Shown here: positions 26,092-34,424 of the stretch, piece by piece | Position numbering within the stretch: position 1 is the stretch's first letter | Layout of the letters: each line of letters starts with the position of its first letter | Notes under the pieces: model-generated | Told to the model about the DNA's origin: nothing | The model's input: only the letters and a program-made list of their open reading frames with translations | Databases searched by the model: none | Origin: Granulibacter bethesdensis | Lineage (GTDB): Bacteria > Pseudomonadota > Alphaproteobacteria > Acetobacterales > Acetobacteraceae | Reading direction: 5' to 3' | Assembly (NCBI RefSeq): GCF_001889545.1 | Contig: NZ_CP018194.1 | Location: forward strand, 2,553,501 to 2,617,500 | DNA: 64,000 nt | Translations under genes and position numbers: made by a program

Positions 26092-27723
26092 ATGGACGAT
26101 TCATCCAATCCACATCCGACCCCAGAAACCCCTGCCGTGGTATCCGGCAACCGGGGGCTGGACAATATTCCCGAATATTCGGTCTCCGACCTGTCCGGCA
26201 CAATCAAACGCACGCTGGAAGGCGCATTCGGACGTGTGCGCGTGCGCGGCGAGCTGACCGAGGTCAAGCGCTACCCATCCGGCCATATCTATCTGTCGCT
26301 GAAGGATGAGGGCGGCAAAATTGCAGGCGTCGTATGGAAATTCGCCGTTCCCCGCCTCGGTATGCTGCCTGAAAACGGAGTTGAGGTGGTCGCGACCGGC
26401 AAAATCTCCTCCTATGCGGATCGTTCCTCCTACCAGCTCATCATCGACCGGATGGAGTATGCGGGAGCTGGAGCGCTGCTGGCGCGAATCGAGATGCTGC
26501 GTCAGCGTCTGGCGGAGGAAGGGCTGTTCGATGCCGCCCGCAAACGCGCCCTGCCGCTGCTGCCGCACGTCGTGGGAGTGGTCAGCTCTGAAAAAGGGGC
26601 CGTTCTTCAGGACATCCGCACCACCATCGCCCGGCGCTTTCCCCGCACGGTCCTGCTCTGGCCGGTGCCGGTGCAAGGCGAAGGGGCCGCCGCGAAAATC
26701 GCCGCCGCGATCGACGGATTCGGCAGGCTGCCACCGGATGGACCGGTCCCCCGTCCCGATGTGCTGATCGTGGCGCGAGGAGGCGGTAGTCTGGAAGATC
26801 TGATGGCGTTCAATGAGGAAGTCGTCATCCGCGCCGCCGCCGCCTGCCCGATCCCCCTGATTTCCGCGGTCGGCCATGAAACCGATACAACCCTGATCGA
26901 CTATGCCTCCGACCGGCGTGCGCCCACCCCGACGGCCGCGGCCGAACTGGCGGTGCCGATGCGGGCCGAACTCGCGGCTGATCTGGCTCACAAGACTGCG
27001 CGGCTCGGCGGGGCGCTGAGCCGGATGACGCAGGGCGCGCGGCTGGTGCTGGCTCAGGCCGAGCGTCTTCTGCCTGATCTGCCCTCCCTGCTTGGTCATG
27101 CGCGACAGAGGCTGGATGACCGCTCGCTGCGACTGGGCATGGCGCTGCCTGGCCTGCTGGCGGCAAGACGGGCCGCGTTACGGAATACAGCATTACGGCT
27201 GCCTCGTCCCGCCCATATTATTGCCGAAACCCGCCAGCACCTGCGAGGGGCCGAAAACCGTCTGCATGTGGCGATGCCCATGCTGCTGGCCCATAAAAGC
27301 AGTGCCCTGCGGCTGCATGCGCTGCAACTGGGGGCTGGTCTGCGGCACAGTCTTCATCTGCATCTGCGTGACGCCCGGCCCCTGTTTGCCCGCATGAAGG
27401 CAGCCCCCCTGCCCGGACGGCTGCGGGAGGCACAGGCGCGGCTGGACGGGCTTGGCGCAAGGCTGGAGAGCGTTTCCTATCAGGCGGTGCTGGCGCGCGG
27501 CTATGCGCTGGTGCTGGATCATGATGGCCATGCCGTCACCCGGGCGGCCCGGATCGCCAGCGGGCAGACGCTCACCTTGCGCTTCAGCGATGGCGAGAAA
27601 ACCGTACAGGAAACAGGCCATCCGGCAGGGAGCACGCCACCGGCTGGAAACGGCGATGTCTCTGTCAGACGCACGGCCCGAAAAAAGTCAGGCCAGCAGA
27701 AGCAGGGGGATCTGCTGCTGTAA
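26092..27723 (+). CDS. xseA: Exodeoxyribonuclease VII large subunit
   Basis: A 543-residue protein. The N-terminal OB-fold domain (VRGELTEVKRYPSGHIYLSLKDE) is followed by the catalytic core with VVSSEKGAVLQDI and ARGGGSLEDLMAFN, then a long helical region and a final conserved YALV segment. The enzyme degrades single-stranded DNA with the small subunit XseB, which is not in this window. The last 45 residues are basic and probably not part of the fold. Confidence 0.95.
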   Translation: MDDSSNPHPTPETPAVVSGNRGLDNIPEYSVSDLSGTIKRTLEGAFGRVRVRGELTEVKRYPSGHIYLSLKDEGGKIAGVVWKFAVPRLGMLPENGVEVVATGKISSYADRSSYQLIIDRMEYAGAGALLARIEMLRQRLAEEGLFDAARKRALPLLPHVVGVVSSEKGAVLQDIRTTIARRFPRTVLLWPVPVQGEGAAAKIAAAIDGFGRLPPDGPVPRPDVLIVARGGGSLEDLMAFNEEVVIRAAAACPIPLISAVGHETDTTLIDYASDRRAPTPTAAAELAVPMRAELAADLAHKTARLGGALSRMTQGARLVLAQAERLLPDLPSLLGHARQRLDDRSLRLGMALPGLLAARRAALRNTALRLPRPAHIIAETRQHLRGAENRLHVAMPMLLAHKSSALRLHALQLGAGLRHSLHLHLRDARPLFARMKAAPLPGRLREAQARLDGLGARLESVSYQAVLARGYALVLDHDGHAVTRAARIASGQTLTLRFSDGEKTVQETGHPAGSTPPAGNGDVSVRRTARKKSGQQKQGDLLL

Positions 27724-27731
27724 ATCCCACG

Positions 27732-28562
27732 TCAGCCGTGGGTACGCATCCGGTAGAGAAAACGTGCGATCGCATCGAGTAAAAACCCGAGCAGACCGAT
27801 CACGAGCACGACCGCCGTCAACTCGCCATACGCCATGCGGTCTCTGGTATCGAGCACGAGATAACCAAGTCCGCCGGCCACACCGAGCATTTCCGCCGGC
27901 ACCAGCACGATCCACAAAACACCGATCGCCAGCCGGACACCCGTCAGGACAGGTGCCAGAACCCCCGGCAGGACGATACGTGTCAGGGTTTCCCACCGTG
28001 TTGCCGCAAGGCTCTGCGCCAGCAGCAGCCAGCGCCGGTCAAGCTGCTTCACACCATCAGCGGTACTGAGCAGGATGGGCCAGACCGCGGCAAAAGACAG
28101 CAGGAAATAGATCGGCGCATCCCCCACCCCCAGCACCATGACGGCCACCGGCATCCAGGAAAGCGGGGAGATCATACGCAAAAACTGGAACACCGGCGAT
28201 GTGGCGGCTTCCACCACTCGCAAGCTGCCGACCGCCAGCCCCAGCGGTACACCCACCGCCAACGCCACCACCAATCCTACCAGCACGCGCTTCAGGCTGA
28301 GCCAGACATGGGTCAGTAAATCACCATGCCACCCCATCTCGATCAGGCTGGTCAGAGCCAGCCCGGGTGCGAAGCGACGGCTGAAACTGCCTTCCGCGGC
28401 CAATGGTCCGGTGAACAGCCACCAGACAGCCAGCAATATCCCCAAGCCTCCCACGCCCAGCAGGAAGCGCCCCACACGACCAGACAGGCTGAGACGCAGG
28501 CGGCCATCACGCGGACGGATACCGGGAAAAGAAACCGGCAGGGACACAGACAGATCGCTCAC
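27732..28562 (-). CDS. ABC transporter permease (nitrate/sulfonate/taurine-type)
   Basis: A 276-residue protein with about six membrane segments and the BPD_transp_1 coupling loop (EAATSPVFQFLRMISPLSWMPVAVMVLG, then LAATRWETLTRIVLPG). This is typical of SsuC/TauC/NrtB permeases. It is the last gene of a five-gene leftward operon and overlaps the solute-binding gene by 4 bases. The stop lies in a short hairpin shared with the end of xseA. The substrate is unknown. Confidence 0.9.
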   Translation of the reverse strand: MSDLSVSLPVSFPGIRPRDGRLRLSLSGRVGRFLLGVGGLGILLAVWWLFTGPLAAEGSFSRRFAPGLALTSLIEMGWHGDLLTHVWLSLKRVLVGLVVALAVGVPLGLAVGSLRVVEAATSPVFQFLRMISPLSWMPVAVMVLGVGDAPIYFLLSFAAVWPILLSTADGVKQLDRRWLLLAQSLAATRWETLTRIVLPGVLAPVLTGVRLAIGVLWIVLVPAEMLGVAGGLGYLVLDTRDRMAYGELTAVVLVIGLLGFLLDAIARFLYRMRTHG

Positions 28563-29761
28563 GCCGCAATCGTCTCCGTGCGGGTGAAGCTGTCGGAGAT
28601 TCCGAACACGCCCGGACCACCTGCCGCCGCAATGGCGTGACGCACGAAACGGTCATCCACCAGTTCACGCGTGGCAGCAGCCGGGTCCAGTGCCGTCAGG
28701 AAGCCGCGATCACCCTCGACAAGGGTATCTTGCAACCTCCGCACCAGTTCCTCGGTATAGGAAGGAAAGGGATAAGGCTGAAAATCGATCCGTCGATTGG
28801 TCCAGTCGGCATGGTGGATCGCGCCGGAGGCCACATAATCCGCGTGCGCCGTTTCCGATGGCGCCAGCACCTTCGCCAGCACCGCAGCGGGATGCGGTGT
28901 ATAGCGATTGGGATTCTCGCGTGAGATCAATTGAGCCGTCTCTGCGCGATGATCGCGGATCCATGCCTGCGCCTTGACGACTGCCGTCACGGCCTTCTGG
29001 GACCATTCCGGTCGCCTTGTCAGGTCTTCCTCATGCATCGCCACGACGCAGCAGGCGTGATCACGCCAGACATCCCCCGTGAAACGCAGCACTTTTCCTA
29101 TATTCTGTGCCTCTGCCGCCGCGTTGAAAGGCTCTGCCACGATATACCCGGCAATACGCCGGGCCGCGAGCGCCGGAAGCATGTCGGAGGGAGCCATCAC
29201 CACCAGCGCCACCTCATCCGCAGCAGGGGCTTTGCCGTTGCGGGCAATGACGGGCTTCAATCCATTGGCCTTCAGCAGCGTACCCAGCACGACATTATGG
29301 ATGGAATACCAGAACGGCACAGCGACCGTCTGACCCCCCAGCTCTTTCACACTGTTGATGCCGGGCTGCACCGTCAGGCCGGAGCCATCGAGATGATTCC
29401 ATGCCACCACCTTCAACGGTGCCTGGCTGCCGAAACGGGCCCAGATGGTCATGGGGGACAGCAGATGAACCATATCGACCTGGCCCGAGAGAAACGCCTC
29501 GATCACCTGTGACCAGGAACGCAGCATCACCGGCTTTTCCGCGCGGATCCCTTCGGCTTCGAAAAAACCCTGCCCATGCGCGACCAGAAGCGGAGTCGAA
29601 TCCGTGATCGGCAGATACCCGATCCGCAATGGCGCATCTGGTCCCGCCTGCGCCTTGGCCTTTCTGGCCTGCAACAACGGCAATGCCCCCGCCGCCGTGA
29701 AAAGCCCGGCCAGTCGCAGGGCATCCCGTCGCGAAAAAAATTCATTGTCCATGGCGCTCAT
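28559..29761 (-). CDS. ABC transporter substrate-binding protein (NrtA/SsuA-like) with Tat signal
   Basis: 400 residues from the ATG at 29761. The N-terminus has a twin-arginine signal (FFSRRDALRLAGLF) and a hydrophobic stretch, then the mature domain RIGYLPITDSTPLLVAHGQGFFE. This opening is typical of the NMT1/NrtA/SsuA group, whose ligands are nitrate, bicarbonate, sulfonates or pyrimidine precursors. A second ATG (MDNEFF) three codons on is also plausible. It follows the ATPase gene by 4 bases. Tat export implies a pre-folded or cofactor-dependent protein, or merely lineage habit. Confidence 0.88.
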   Translation of the reverse strand: MSAMDNEFFSRRDALRLAGLFTAAGALPLLQARKAKAQAGPDAPLRIGYLPITDSTPLLVAHGQGFFEAEGIRAEKPVMLRSWSQVIEAFLSGQVDMVHLLSPMTIWARFGSQAPLKVVAWNHLDGSGLTVQPGINSVKELGGQTVAVPFWYSIHNVVLGTLLKANGLKPVIARNGKAPAADEVALVVMAPSDMLPALAARRIAGYIVAEPFNAAAEAQNIGKVLRFTGDVWRDHACCVVAMHEEDLTRRPEWSQKAVTAVVKAQAWIRDHRAETAQLISRENPNRYTPHPAAVLAKVLAPSETAHADYVASGAIHHADWTNRRIDFQPYPFPSYTEELVRRLQDTLVEGDRGFLTALDPAAATRELVDDRFVRHAIAAAGGPGVFGISDSFTRTETIAA

Positions 29762-29765
29762 TCCA

Positions 29766-30530
29766 TCAATGGCTCCGCAGGGCCGTGCGCAAGGTTTGGA
29801 GAATATCGATACGCAGCCTGCCCAGTTCAGCCAGCATCGCCGCACGCGGTTGAGGAAGGTCTATGTCCCAATCTCCCACCACACCGGCCGGAGTGCCCCC
29901 CAGCAGAAGAACACGATCGGCCAACAGCAGAGCCTCATCGATATCGTGGGTAATCAGCAGCGTAGCCGGGCGGCGCTCTGCCACGATGCGCAGCAGAAGC
30001 TGCTGCATTTCGGCCCGCGTCACCTCATCGAGCGCACCGAACGGCTCATCCAGCAACAGCACGGCAGGATGACGGGCGAGACAGCGCGCCAGCGCCGCAC
30101 GGCTGGCCATGCCACCGGAGAGCTGCGAAGGATGAAGATGCCGAGCCGCCTGCAAGCCGACGGCAGCAATCGCATCCTGCACCCGCGCCTTACGCTGCGA
30201 TGCCGTCAGGGCGGGCTGATGTTTAAAATCAAGGCCGAACCCGACATTCTTCTCCAGCGTCAGCCAGGGCAGCAAAGCCGGGTTCTGGAAAGCCAGCGCC
30301 ACAGCGGGATGAGCCCCCTCAATGGCGCTTCCCCCCACCATAATCCGGCCAAAGCTGGCTGTTTCCAGCCCGGCCAAAGTTCGTAACAGGCTGGATTTGC
30401 CGATACCGCTCGGCCCCAGCAGAGCCACGATCCGGCCCGGATGAAGATCGAGATCCAACCCCGACAGCACAGGCTGAGGCGAGCCGGGATAATGCAGGGC
30501 TATGTCACGCGCCGACAGGGCAGCATTCAT
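29766..30530 (-). CDS. ABC transporter ATP-binding protein (NrtD/SsuB/TauB type)
   Basis: 254 residues from the ATG at 30530, which forms an ATGA overlap with the upstream gene. Walker A is GPSGIGKSS, the signature is LSGGM (Met instead of the commoner Gln), Walker B is VLLLDEPFGALD and the switch histidine lies in LLITHDID. It energises the importer formed with the adjacent permease and binding protein. Confidence 0.93.
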   Translation of the reverse strand: MNAALSARDIALHYPGSPQPVLSGLDLDLHPGRIVALLGPSGIGKSSLLRTLAGLETASFGRIMVGGSAIEGAHPAVALAFQNPALLPWLTLEKNVGFGLDFKHQPALTASQRKARVQDAIAAVGLQAARHLHPSQLSGGMASRAALARCLARHPAVLLLDEPFGALDEVTRAEMQQLLLRIVAERRPATLLITHDIDEALLLADRVLLLGGTPAGVVGDWDIDLPQPRAAMLAELGRLRIDILQTLRTALRSH

Positions 30531-31609
30531 GCCGCGCACTCCCGGTTGCGTGTGTGTCTGGCCAGAGCATCCTGCAACTGCACCAGGCTGGGGGTAATCA
30601 CCGGAATGAAAGCAGCCTCCCGCCACCGCCGGGCGAAGGCGGAGCCATGCGGCTGAAGATACGCCTTGCCGCCCGATGCCTGTAATTCCAGCCCCACTGC
30701 CTCGGCCACAATGGCGGCCAGACGGATGCGGATTTCAAACAGCGCCTCCGGCACGGCCAGAAACCGTTCCGTCCTCAGCCCGGCATACAGGGCGCGCTCC
30801 TCATCCCGAAGACGCGCGGTCAGATTGTCCAGCGGTTCATGCAGGACATCGCGGGCCGCCCCTTCGTGCCGCAGCGCTTCAGCCAGAGAGCGACGGGCCA
30901 GGCCGATCGACAGGCCGCATTGCAGACCCAGAAAAGCTGGCCGCACCTGCGGCAGCCAGACAGAAGCGTCAGGATGAATGATCTGATCCGCGTCGATCCA
31001 TGTCTCGTGCAGGGTGATCGCCGCCGTATTCGCCGCGCGCAGGCCGAGCAGGTTGAGATCGTCACTGCGCGTCAGCCCCGGCGCATCATGCGGCAGGGCA
31101 GCGATGAACGCCCCGCTTCCATCCGCATGGCCGATCGCAGCGGCCACCTGAAATCCTTCCACCCGCAGATTGGTCACCCATGGCATCCGACCGGACAGCC
31201 TGTATCCCTGTCCTTCCGGCTGCGCGGTAATCTGAAGCGGCTCCAGCCCCGACAGGAACTTCATCGCATTGGACAGGCCGGTCGCCCCTGCTTCCTCCCC
31301 CCGCAGCAAAGCGGGCAACAGACGGTTGCGGAGCCCTTCATTCGGGCTTTGCAGCAGATATTCGATGAAGGAGCGATGGCTCCAGAACACGAAGCCGGCC
31401 GCCAGAGAATGCGATGAAACCGAGGCGATGGCCTCCACAGCCTCCGGAAGAGTGCTGCCTGCGCTGCCCTCCGCGCCGGAAAGACCCACGGCGAACAGGC
31501 CTGCCTGTGCCAGTCCGGGCAGCAGCAGGGCCGGATCGATATGGCCTTCATCCAGCGCCAGAGCGTTTTGCTCCAGCCATTCGGACAGGGCAGCGGGAAG
31601 AGCAGACAT
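30527..31609 (-). CDS. Acyl-CoA dehydrogenase/flavin monooxygenase-fold protein
   Basis: A 360-residue protein with the acyl-CoA dehydrogenase layout: an N-terminal helical domain, a central beta domain (SGRMPWVTNLRVEGFQVAAAI) and a C-terminal helical bundle. The FAD-facing motifs are weak and I see no clear catalytic glutamate. This makes the SfnB/DszC-type flavin-dependent monooxygenases, which use the same fold, a serious alternative. Coupling to an NrtA/SsuA-type importer suggests it handles the imported compound, perhaps a sulfur-containing or aromatic one; that is inference. Confidence 0.75.
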   Translation of the reverse strand: MSALPAALSEWLEQNALALDEGHIDPALLLPGLAQAGLFAVGLSGAEGSAGSTLPEAVEAIASVSSHSLAAGFVFWSHRSFIEYLLQSPNEGLRNRLLPALLRGEEAGATGLSNAMKFLSGLEPLQITAQPEGQGYRLSGRMPWVTNLRVEGFQVAAAIGHADGSGAFIAALPHDAPGLTRSDDLNLLGLRAANTAAITLHETWIDADQIIHPDASVWLPQVRPAFLGLQCGLSIGLARRSLAEALRHEGAARDVLHEPLDNLTARLRDEERALYAGLRTERFLAVPEALFEIRIRLAAIVAEAVGLELQASGGKAYLQPHGSAFARRWREAAFIPVITPSLVQLQDALARHTRNRECAA

Positions 31610-31615
31610 CAGCGC

Positions 31616-32191
31616 TTACCCGACGGAGCCGGTGGTGAGACCATTCCAGCGGAACGGCTCCAGCTGTTCATTCAACGGGGGCTGACCCAGATTGTTGGCG
31701 AAATTGCACAAGGTCGCCAGGCTGACGCCCAGCACCACTTCCAGCGCCTGTTGATCCGTGAAACCGGCTGCCTTGAAAGTGGCCAGCGCTTCATCCGATA
31801 CGGCCCCGCGCGATGAGATGACGGCCCGCGTAAAATCGGCCAGCGCCGCCAGTCTGGCATCGGCCACCCGGTCAAGCTGACGCAGAGCCTCCACAGTGGC
31901 GACATCCAGCCCGGCTTTTTTGGTTGCCAGTGCGGTATGGCCCGCCACACAGAAACCGCATCCGTGGGTGGCTGCGGCGGTGATCTGCACAACCTCCCTT
32001 TCCTGCAAGGTCAGGCTGGCGCGTGCGTTGATTCCGGAAACGGTCAGATAGGTCTCCAGCGCGACCGGAGCATTGGCCAGCACGCGGAGCAGATTGGGCA
32101 GGAAACCGTTATTTTTCTCTGCCGCCACCAAAGCGGGTTGCGCCTCGGTCGGCGCATTTTCCAGGGTACGAAGAGGGAAACGAGACATCAC
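31616..32191 (-). CDS. AhpD-like/carboxymuconolactone decarboxylase-family protein
   Basis: A 191-residue protein. HGCGFCVAGH holds the CxxC and following histidine of the AhpD redox centre, with EREVVQITAAATHG before it supplying the conserved glutamate. AhpD-type proteins reduce peroxides or act as thiol oxidoreductases. The N-terminus resembles peroxidase-related family members. It is the promoter-proximal gene of the ABC-importer operon, starting 6 bases before the monooxygenase-like gene, next to an AT-rich regulatory region. A neighbouring ATG one codon on is equally possible. Confidence 0.85.
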   Translation of the reverse strand: MMSRFPLRTLENAPTEAQPALVAAEKNNGFLPNLLRVLANAPVALETYLTVSGINARASLTLQEREVVQITAAATHGCGFCVAGHTALATKKAGLDVATVEALRQLDRVADARLAALADFTRAVISSRGAVSDEALATFKAAGFTDQQALEVVLGVSLATLCNFANNLGQPPLNEQLEPFRWNGLTTGSVG

Positions 32192-32298
32192 TTCGGCTCA
32201 CATGTTATACGTGAATCCTTAGTGCTTATTCGTTTAAACTTCAATCATACGTTTTTAAAAACTGGCTCAAAATATCCTTCAAAAAAGTGATTATTTTA

Positions 32299-32317
32299 TA
32301 TAAATCATTGATTTATA
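32299..32317. promoter_or_regulatory. Perfect 19-base palindrome TATAAATCA-T-TGATTTATA
   Basis: A 9-1-9 palindrome about 108 bases upstream of the AhpD-like start. Its size and symmetry fit a dimeric regulator site. No regulator gene is adjacent. Confidence 0.5.
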
Positions 32318-32369
32318 ATAATAAAATAAATTTTGTAGATCCATGATGCACGCTTGGAAAATCACATAG

Positions 32370-32396
32370 AAAATTACCATTATGCATGGTAATTTT
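32370..32396. repeat. Perfect inverted repeat, 11-bp stem with 5-base loop
   Basis: AAAATTACCAT (32370-32380) and ATGGTAATTTT (32386-32396) flank TATGC. The A-run on one side and T-run on the other would allow a weak bidirectional terminator, serving queD leftward transcripts or insulating the operon. The stem has few GC pairs, so an operator is an equal option. Confidence 0.5.
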
Positions 32397-32558
32397 ACGT
32401 TTCAAAAAGATGATTTTATGAATCAGCCTGTCATGATGCGACTGAAATCCCCCGTCTCAAACCGGAGAAGCGGGAGGCCGGATCAGTCAGCAATCACAGC
32501 GGAAAAAATGTACGATCGTGACGAAGCAGCCGGCCAACCAGCCGACAAGCCCGTTCTT

Positions 32559-32951
32559 TTATGCCCCCCGGCAGGTGCAACGTTCGCCCAGCGTGTCACG
32601 GAACACGCTGACTTCCGCCAGCGCGGGAAGATCAGGGGCGAGATGCCGCCATATGAACAGAGCGATGTTCTCCATCGTCGCGGGAGCAAGACCCGGCACC
32701 TCGTCCAGCAGACGATGATCCAGCGCGTTGCGGACCGCATCCATCTTCCGTTGCAACAGGCCGAGATCCATCAGCATGCCGCTAGCCGGATCAACCCCGC
32801 CACGCAGCACCACCTCCACACGGTAGGAATGGCCGTGAACACGCAGGCTGGAATCGGTCTCGATCTCCCGATGCAGCGTATGGGCGGCCTCAAAGGTGAA
32901 CTGCTTGCCAATTTCAAGCACACGGGGGGTAGAGGAAGAAACGATCGTCAT
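32559..32951 (-). CDS. queD: 6-carboxytetrahydropterin synthase (QueD-like)
   Basis: A 130-residue PTPS/QueD fold. The zinc histidines are present: FEAAH (His24) and HGHSY (His39, His41). The catalytic LDH pair (Asp78, His79) is present too. Unlike canonical QueD, the position four residues before HGH, normally the catalytic Cys (CxxxHGH), is Ser35. The usual C-terminal Glu appears as Asp119 (RDTLGERC). QueD makes the second intermediate of queuosine from dihydroneopterin triphosphate. It shares one base (TGATG) with queE, which strongly supports a queuosine role, but catalysis by these residues needs checking. Confidence 0.88.
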   Translation of the reverse strand: MTIVSSSTPRVLEIGKQFTFEAAHTLHREIETDSSLRVHGHSYRVEVVLRGGVDPASGMLMDLGLLQRKMDAVRNALDHRLLDEVPGLAPATMENIALFIWRHLAPDLPALAEVSVFRDTLGERCTCRGA

Positions 32952-33613
32952 CAGGGTATGCCCAGCGTCTTATGGGTCTGCACCGACAGGCGCCAGCGCG
33001 GATGATGGAGGCAGTATTCAATCGCAGCCCTTGTGTGATCCGCGCGCCGCGAATCGTCCAGCGGCTGTAGCAGGAAATGCCGGAAATCCAGAGCCTCAAA
33101 CCGCTCCGGCGGCGCATCCGGCTGGGGAAACACCAGTTTCAGTTCGTCCCCCCGTGTCAGGGCCAGAGAATTATCCGCCTTGGGGCTGACACAGATCCAG
33201 TCCAGCCCCTCCGGAGCCGGTTGCGTCCCGTTGGTCTCCACCGCAATCTGAAAACCGGCCTCATGCAGCGCGTCGATCAGGGCGGCATCCACCTGTAACA
33301 GCGGCTCCCCCCCGGTCAGCACGACGAAGCGATGCTCTGCCCCGCCCTGCCAGCACGCAGCAATGGCCCGCGCCAGACTGGCGGCATCGGGATAGCGACC
33401 ACCGTTTTCGCCATCCATGCCGATAAAATCAGTGTCGCAGAAGGTACAGCGTGCCGTCTGCCGATCTTCTTCCCGACCGCTCCAGAGATTGCAGCCCGCA
33501 AAACGGCAGAACACCGCCGGACGGCCGGCATGGATGCCCTCCCCCTGCAAGGTCAGGAAAATTTCCTTCACGGTGTAAGTACGGGCGGGCTGCGTCATGA
33601 CAGCGCCGCACAT
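32951..33613 (-). CDS. queE: 7-carboxy-7-deazaguanine synthase
   Basis: A 220-residue radical SAM protein. The three cluster cysteines are spaced CX14CX2C (Cys41, Cys56, Cys59) instead of CX3CX2C, a variant known from Burkholderia QueE. LQGEGIHAGRPAVFCRFAGCN precedes it, TGGEPLLQ binds SAM, and VETNGT and SPKADN follow. It rearranges carboxytetrahydropterin to carboxydeazaguanine for queuosine. A start at 33598 (MTQPAR) is also possible. It overlaps queD by one base. Confidence 0.93.
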   Translation of the reverse strand: MCGAVMTQPARTYTVKEIFLTLQGEGIHAGRPAVFCRFAGCNLWSGREEDRQTARCTFCDTDFIGMDGENGGRYPDAASLARAIAACWQGGAEHRFVVLTGGEPLLQVDAALIDALHEAGFQIAVETNGTQPAPEGLDWICVSPKADNSLALTRGDELKLVFPQPDAPPERFEALDFRHFLLQPLDDSRRADHTRAAIEYCLHHPRWRLSVQTHKTLGIP

Positions 33614-33707
33614 AGGGGGTCCGTGACCTTATGTCATGCGCCGGATAGCCATGGCTCCGCTTCGCCCCATGCAGGGGCGGGGGGACGACACCCCATAGGG
33701 AGACAGT

Positions 33708-34379
33708 TTAAGCCGGCGATGGCTCATCCGGTGGAACGGCGACACGTTGCTCCGGGGCGGCATGCACCCCGGCATCCTCCTCATCAGCCTCCGATCCGAC
33801 CGGCTGAACAGAAGGCAGCAGGGAGGCAAACTGTTCCGCCCGTTCCAGAGACACATCCAGCGCCGCCAGGGTAGGGCCGAGTTCTTCGGTCTCGTCGCGG
33901 CTCCATGCCCGGATGGTCCACGCCCAGACGGCCAGCAATCCCTTGATCCGCAGGCCGCCCAGAATCCCGCCGGAGGGAATGCCGGCCCCTTCCAGCAGCC
34001 AGCCCATACTGGCGCGATCACGTCGGGCCAGAAACAGCGCCAGCACCGGATCGAACGGCACCGCTCTCAACAGCGCCAGCACGCCCTGACGATGAAGCTG
34101 CAATACGTCGATACGACGCATGAGAATATCCAGCAGGCGATCCCTGATCTCCCCCCCCGGCAGAGGTCTGGCCAAGGCGGCTTCATCTGCCTGCCGTCCG
34201 AACGCCGACAGGATCGCAAACCGGTCAGGAAAGCGCCGACGCGCCTGATCGAGCGGCAGACCGGCCCGCCGTGCCGCCTCCGCCACAGTCAACCCACGCC
34301 AGCCACGCTCAGCAATCACGGAAAATGCCGCGGCGGTCAGGGCATGATCGAAAGCGGTATCATCGCGTTCCTGCGTCAT
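33708..34379 (-). CDS. TetR-family transcriptional regulator
   Basis: A 223-residue protein. The N-terminal helix-turn-helix is GWRGLTVAEAARRAGLPLDQARRRFPDRFAIL, in the standard TetR position (residues 25-60). A helical C-terminal ligand domain and an acidic, low-complexity tail follow. The gene is 45 bases downstream of proC on the same strand, so it may be carried on the ybjN-proC transcript; no target is evident in its neighbourhood. Confidence 0.85.
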   Translation of the reverse strand: MTQERDDTAFDHALTAAAFSVIAERGWRGLTVAEAARRAGLPLDQARRRFPDRFAILSAFGRQADEAALARPLPGGEIRDRLLDILMRRIDVLQLHRQGVLALLRAVPFDPVLALFLARRDRASMGWLLEGAGIPSGGILGGLRIKGLLAVWAWTIRAWSRDETEELGPTLAALDVSLERAEQFASLLPSVQPVGSEADEEDAGVHAAPEQRVAVPPDEPSPA

Positions 34380-34424
34380 TGGCCCTGCTCCCTGACAGAC
34401 CGGTTCGAGGGATTCATCGCACTC

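Larger units (their letters stand above)
32192..32558. other. AT-rich intergenic region with several palindromes
   Basis: 367 bases with no supported gene between the AhpD-like operon and queD. From about 32220 to 32400 it is far more AT-rich than its surroundings. It contains GTTTAAAC (32232-32239), GTTTTTAAAAAC (32251-32262), a 19-base palindrome (32299-32317) and a hairpin (32370-32396). It is the likely promoter and operator region of the leftward operon. The stretch from 32400 to 32558 is ordinary and shows nothing I recognise. Confidence 0.6.

Noticed and set aside
32382-33005. A plus-strand frame of 207 residues beginning in the AT-rich region
   Set aside because: It runs antisense through queD and the end of queE, which have clear motifs, and shows no recognisable domain or ribosome-binding site.
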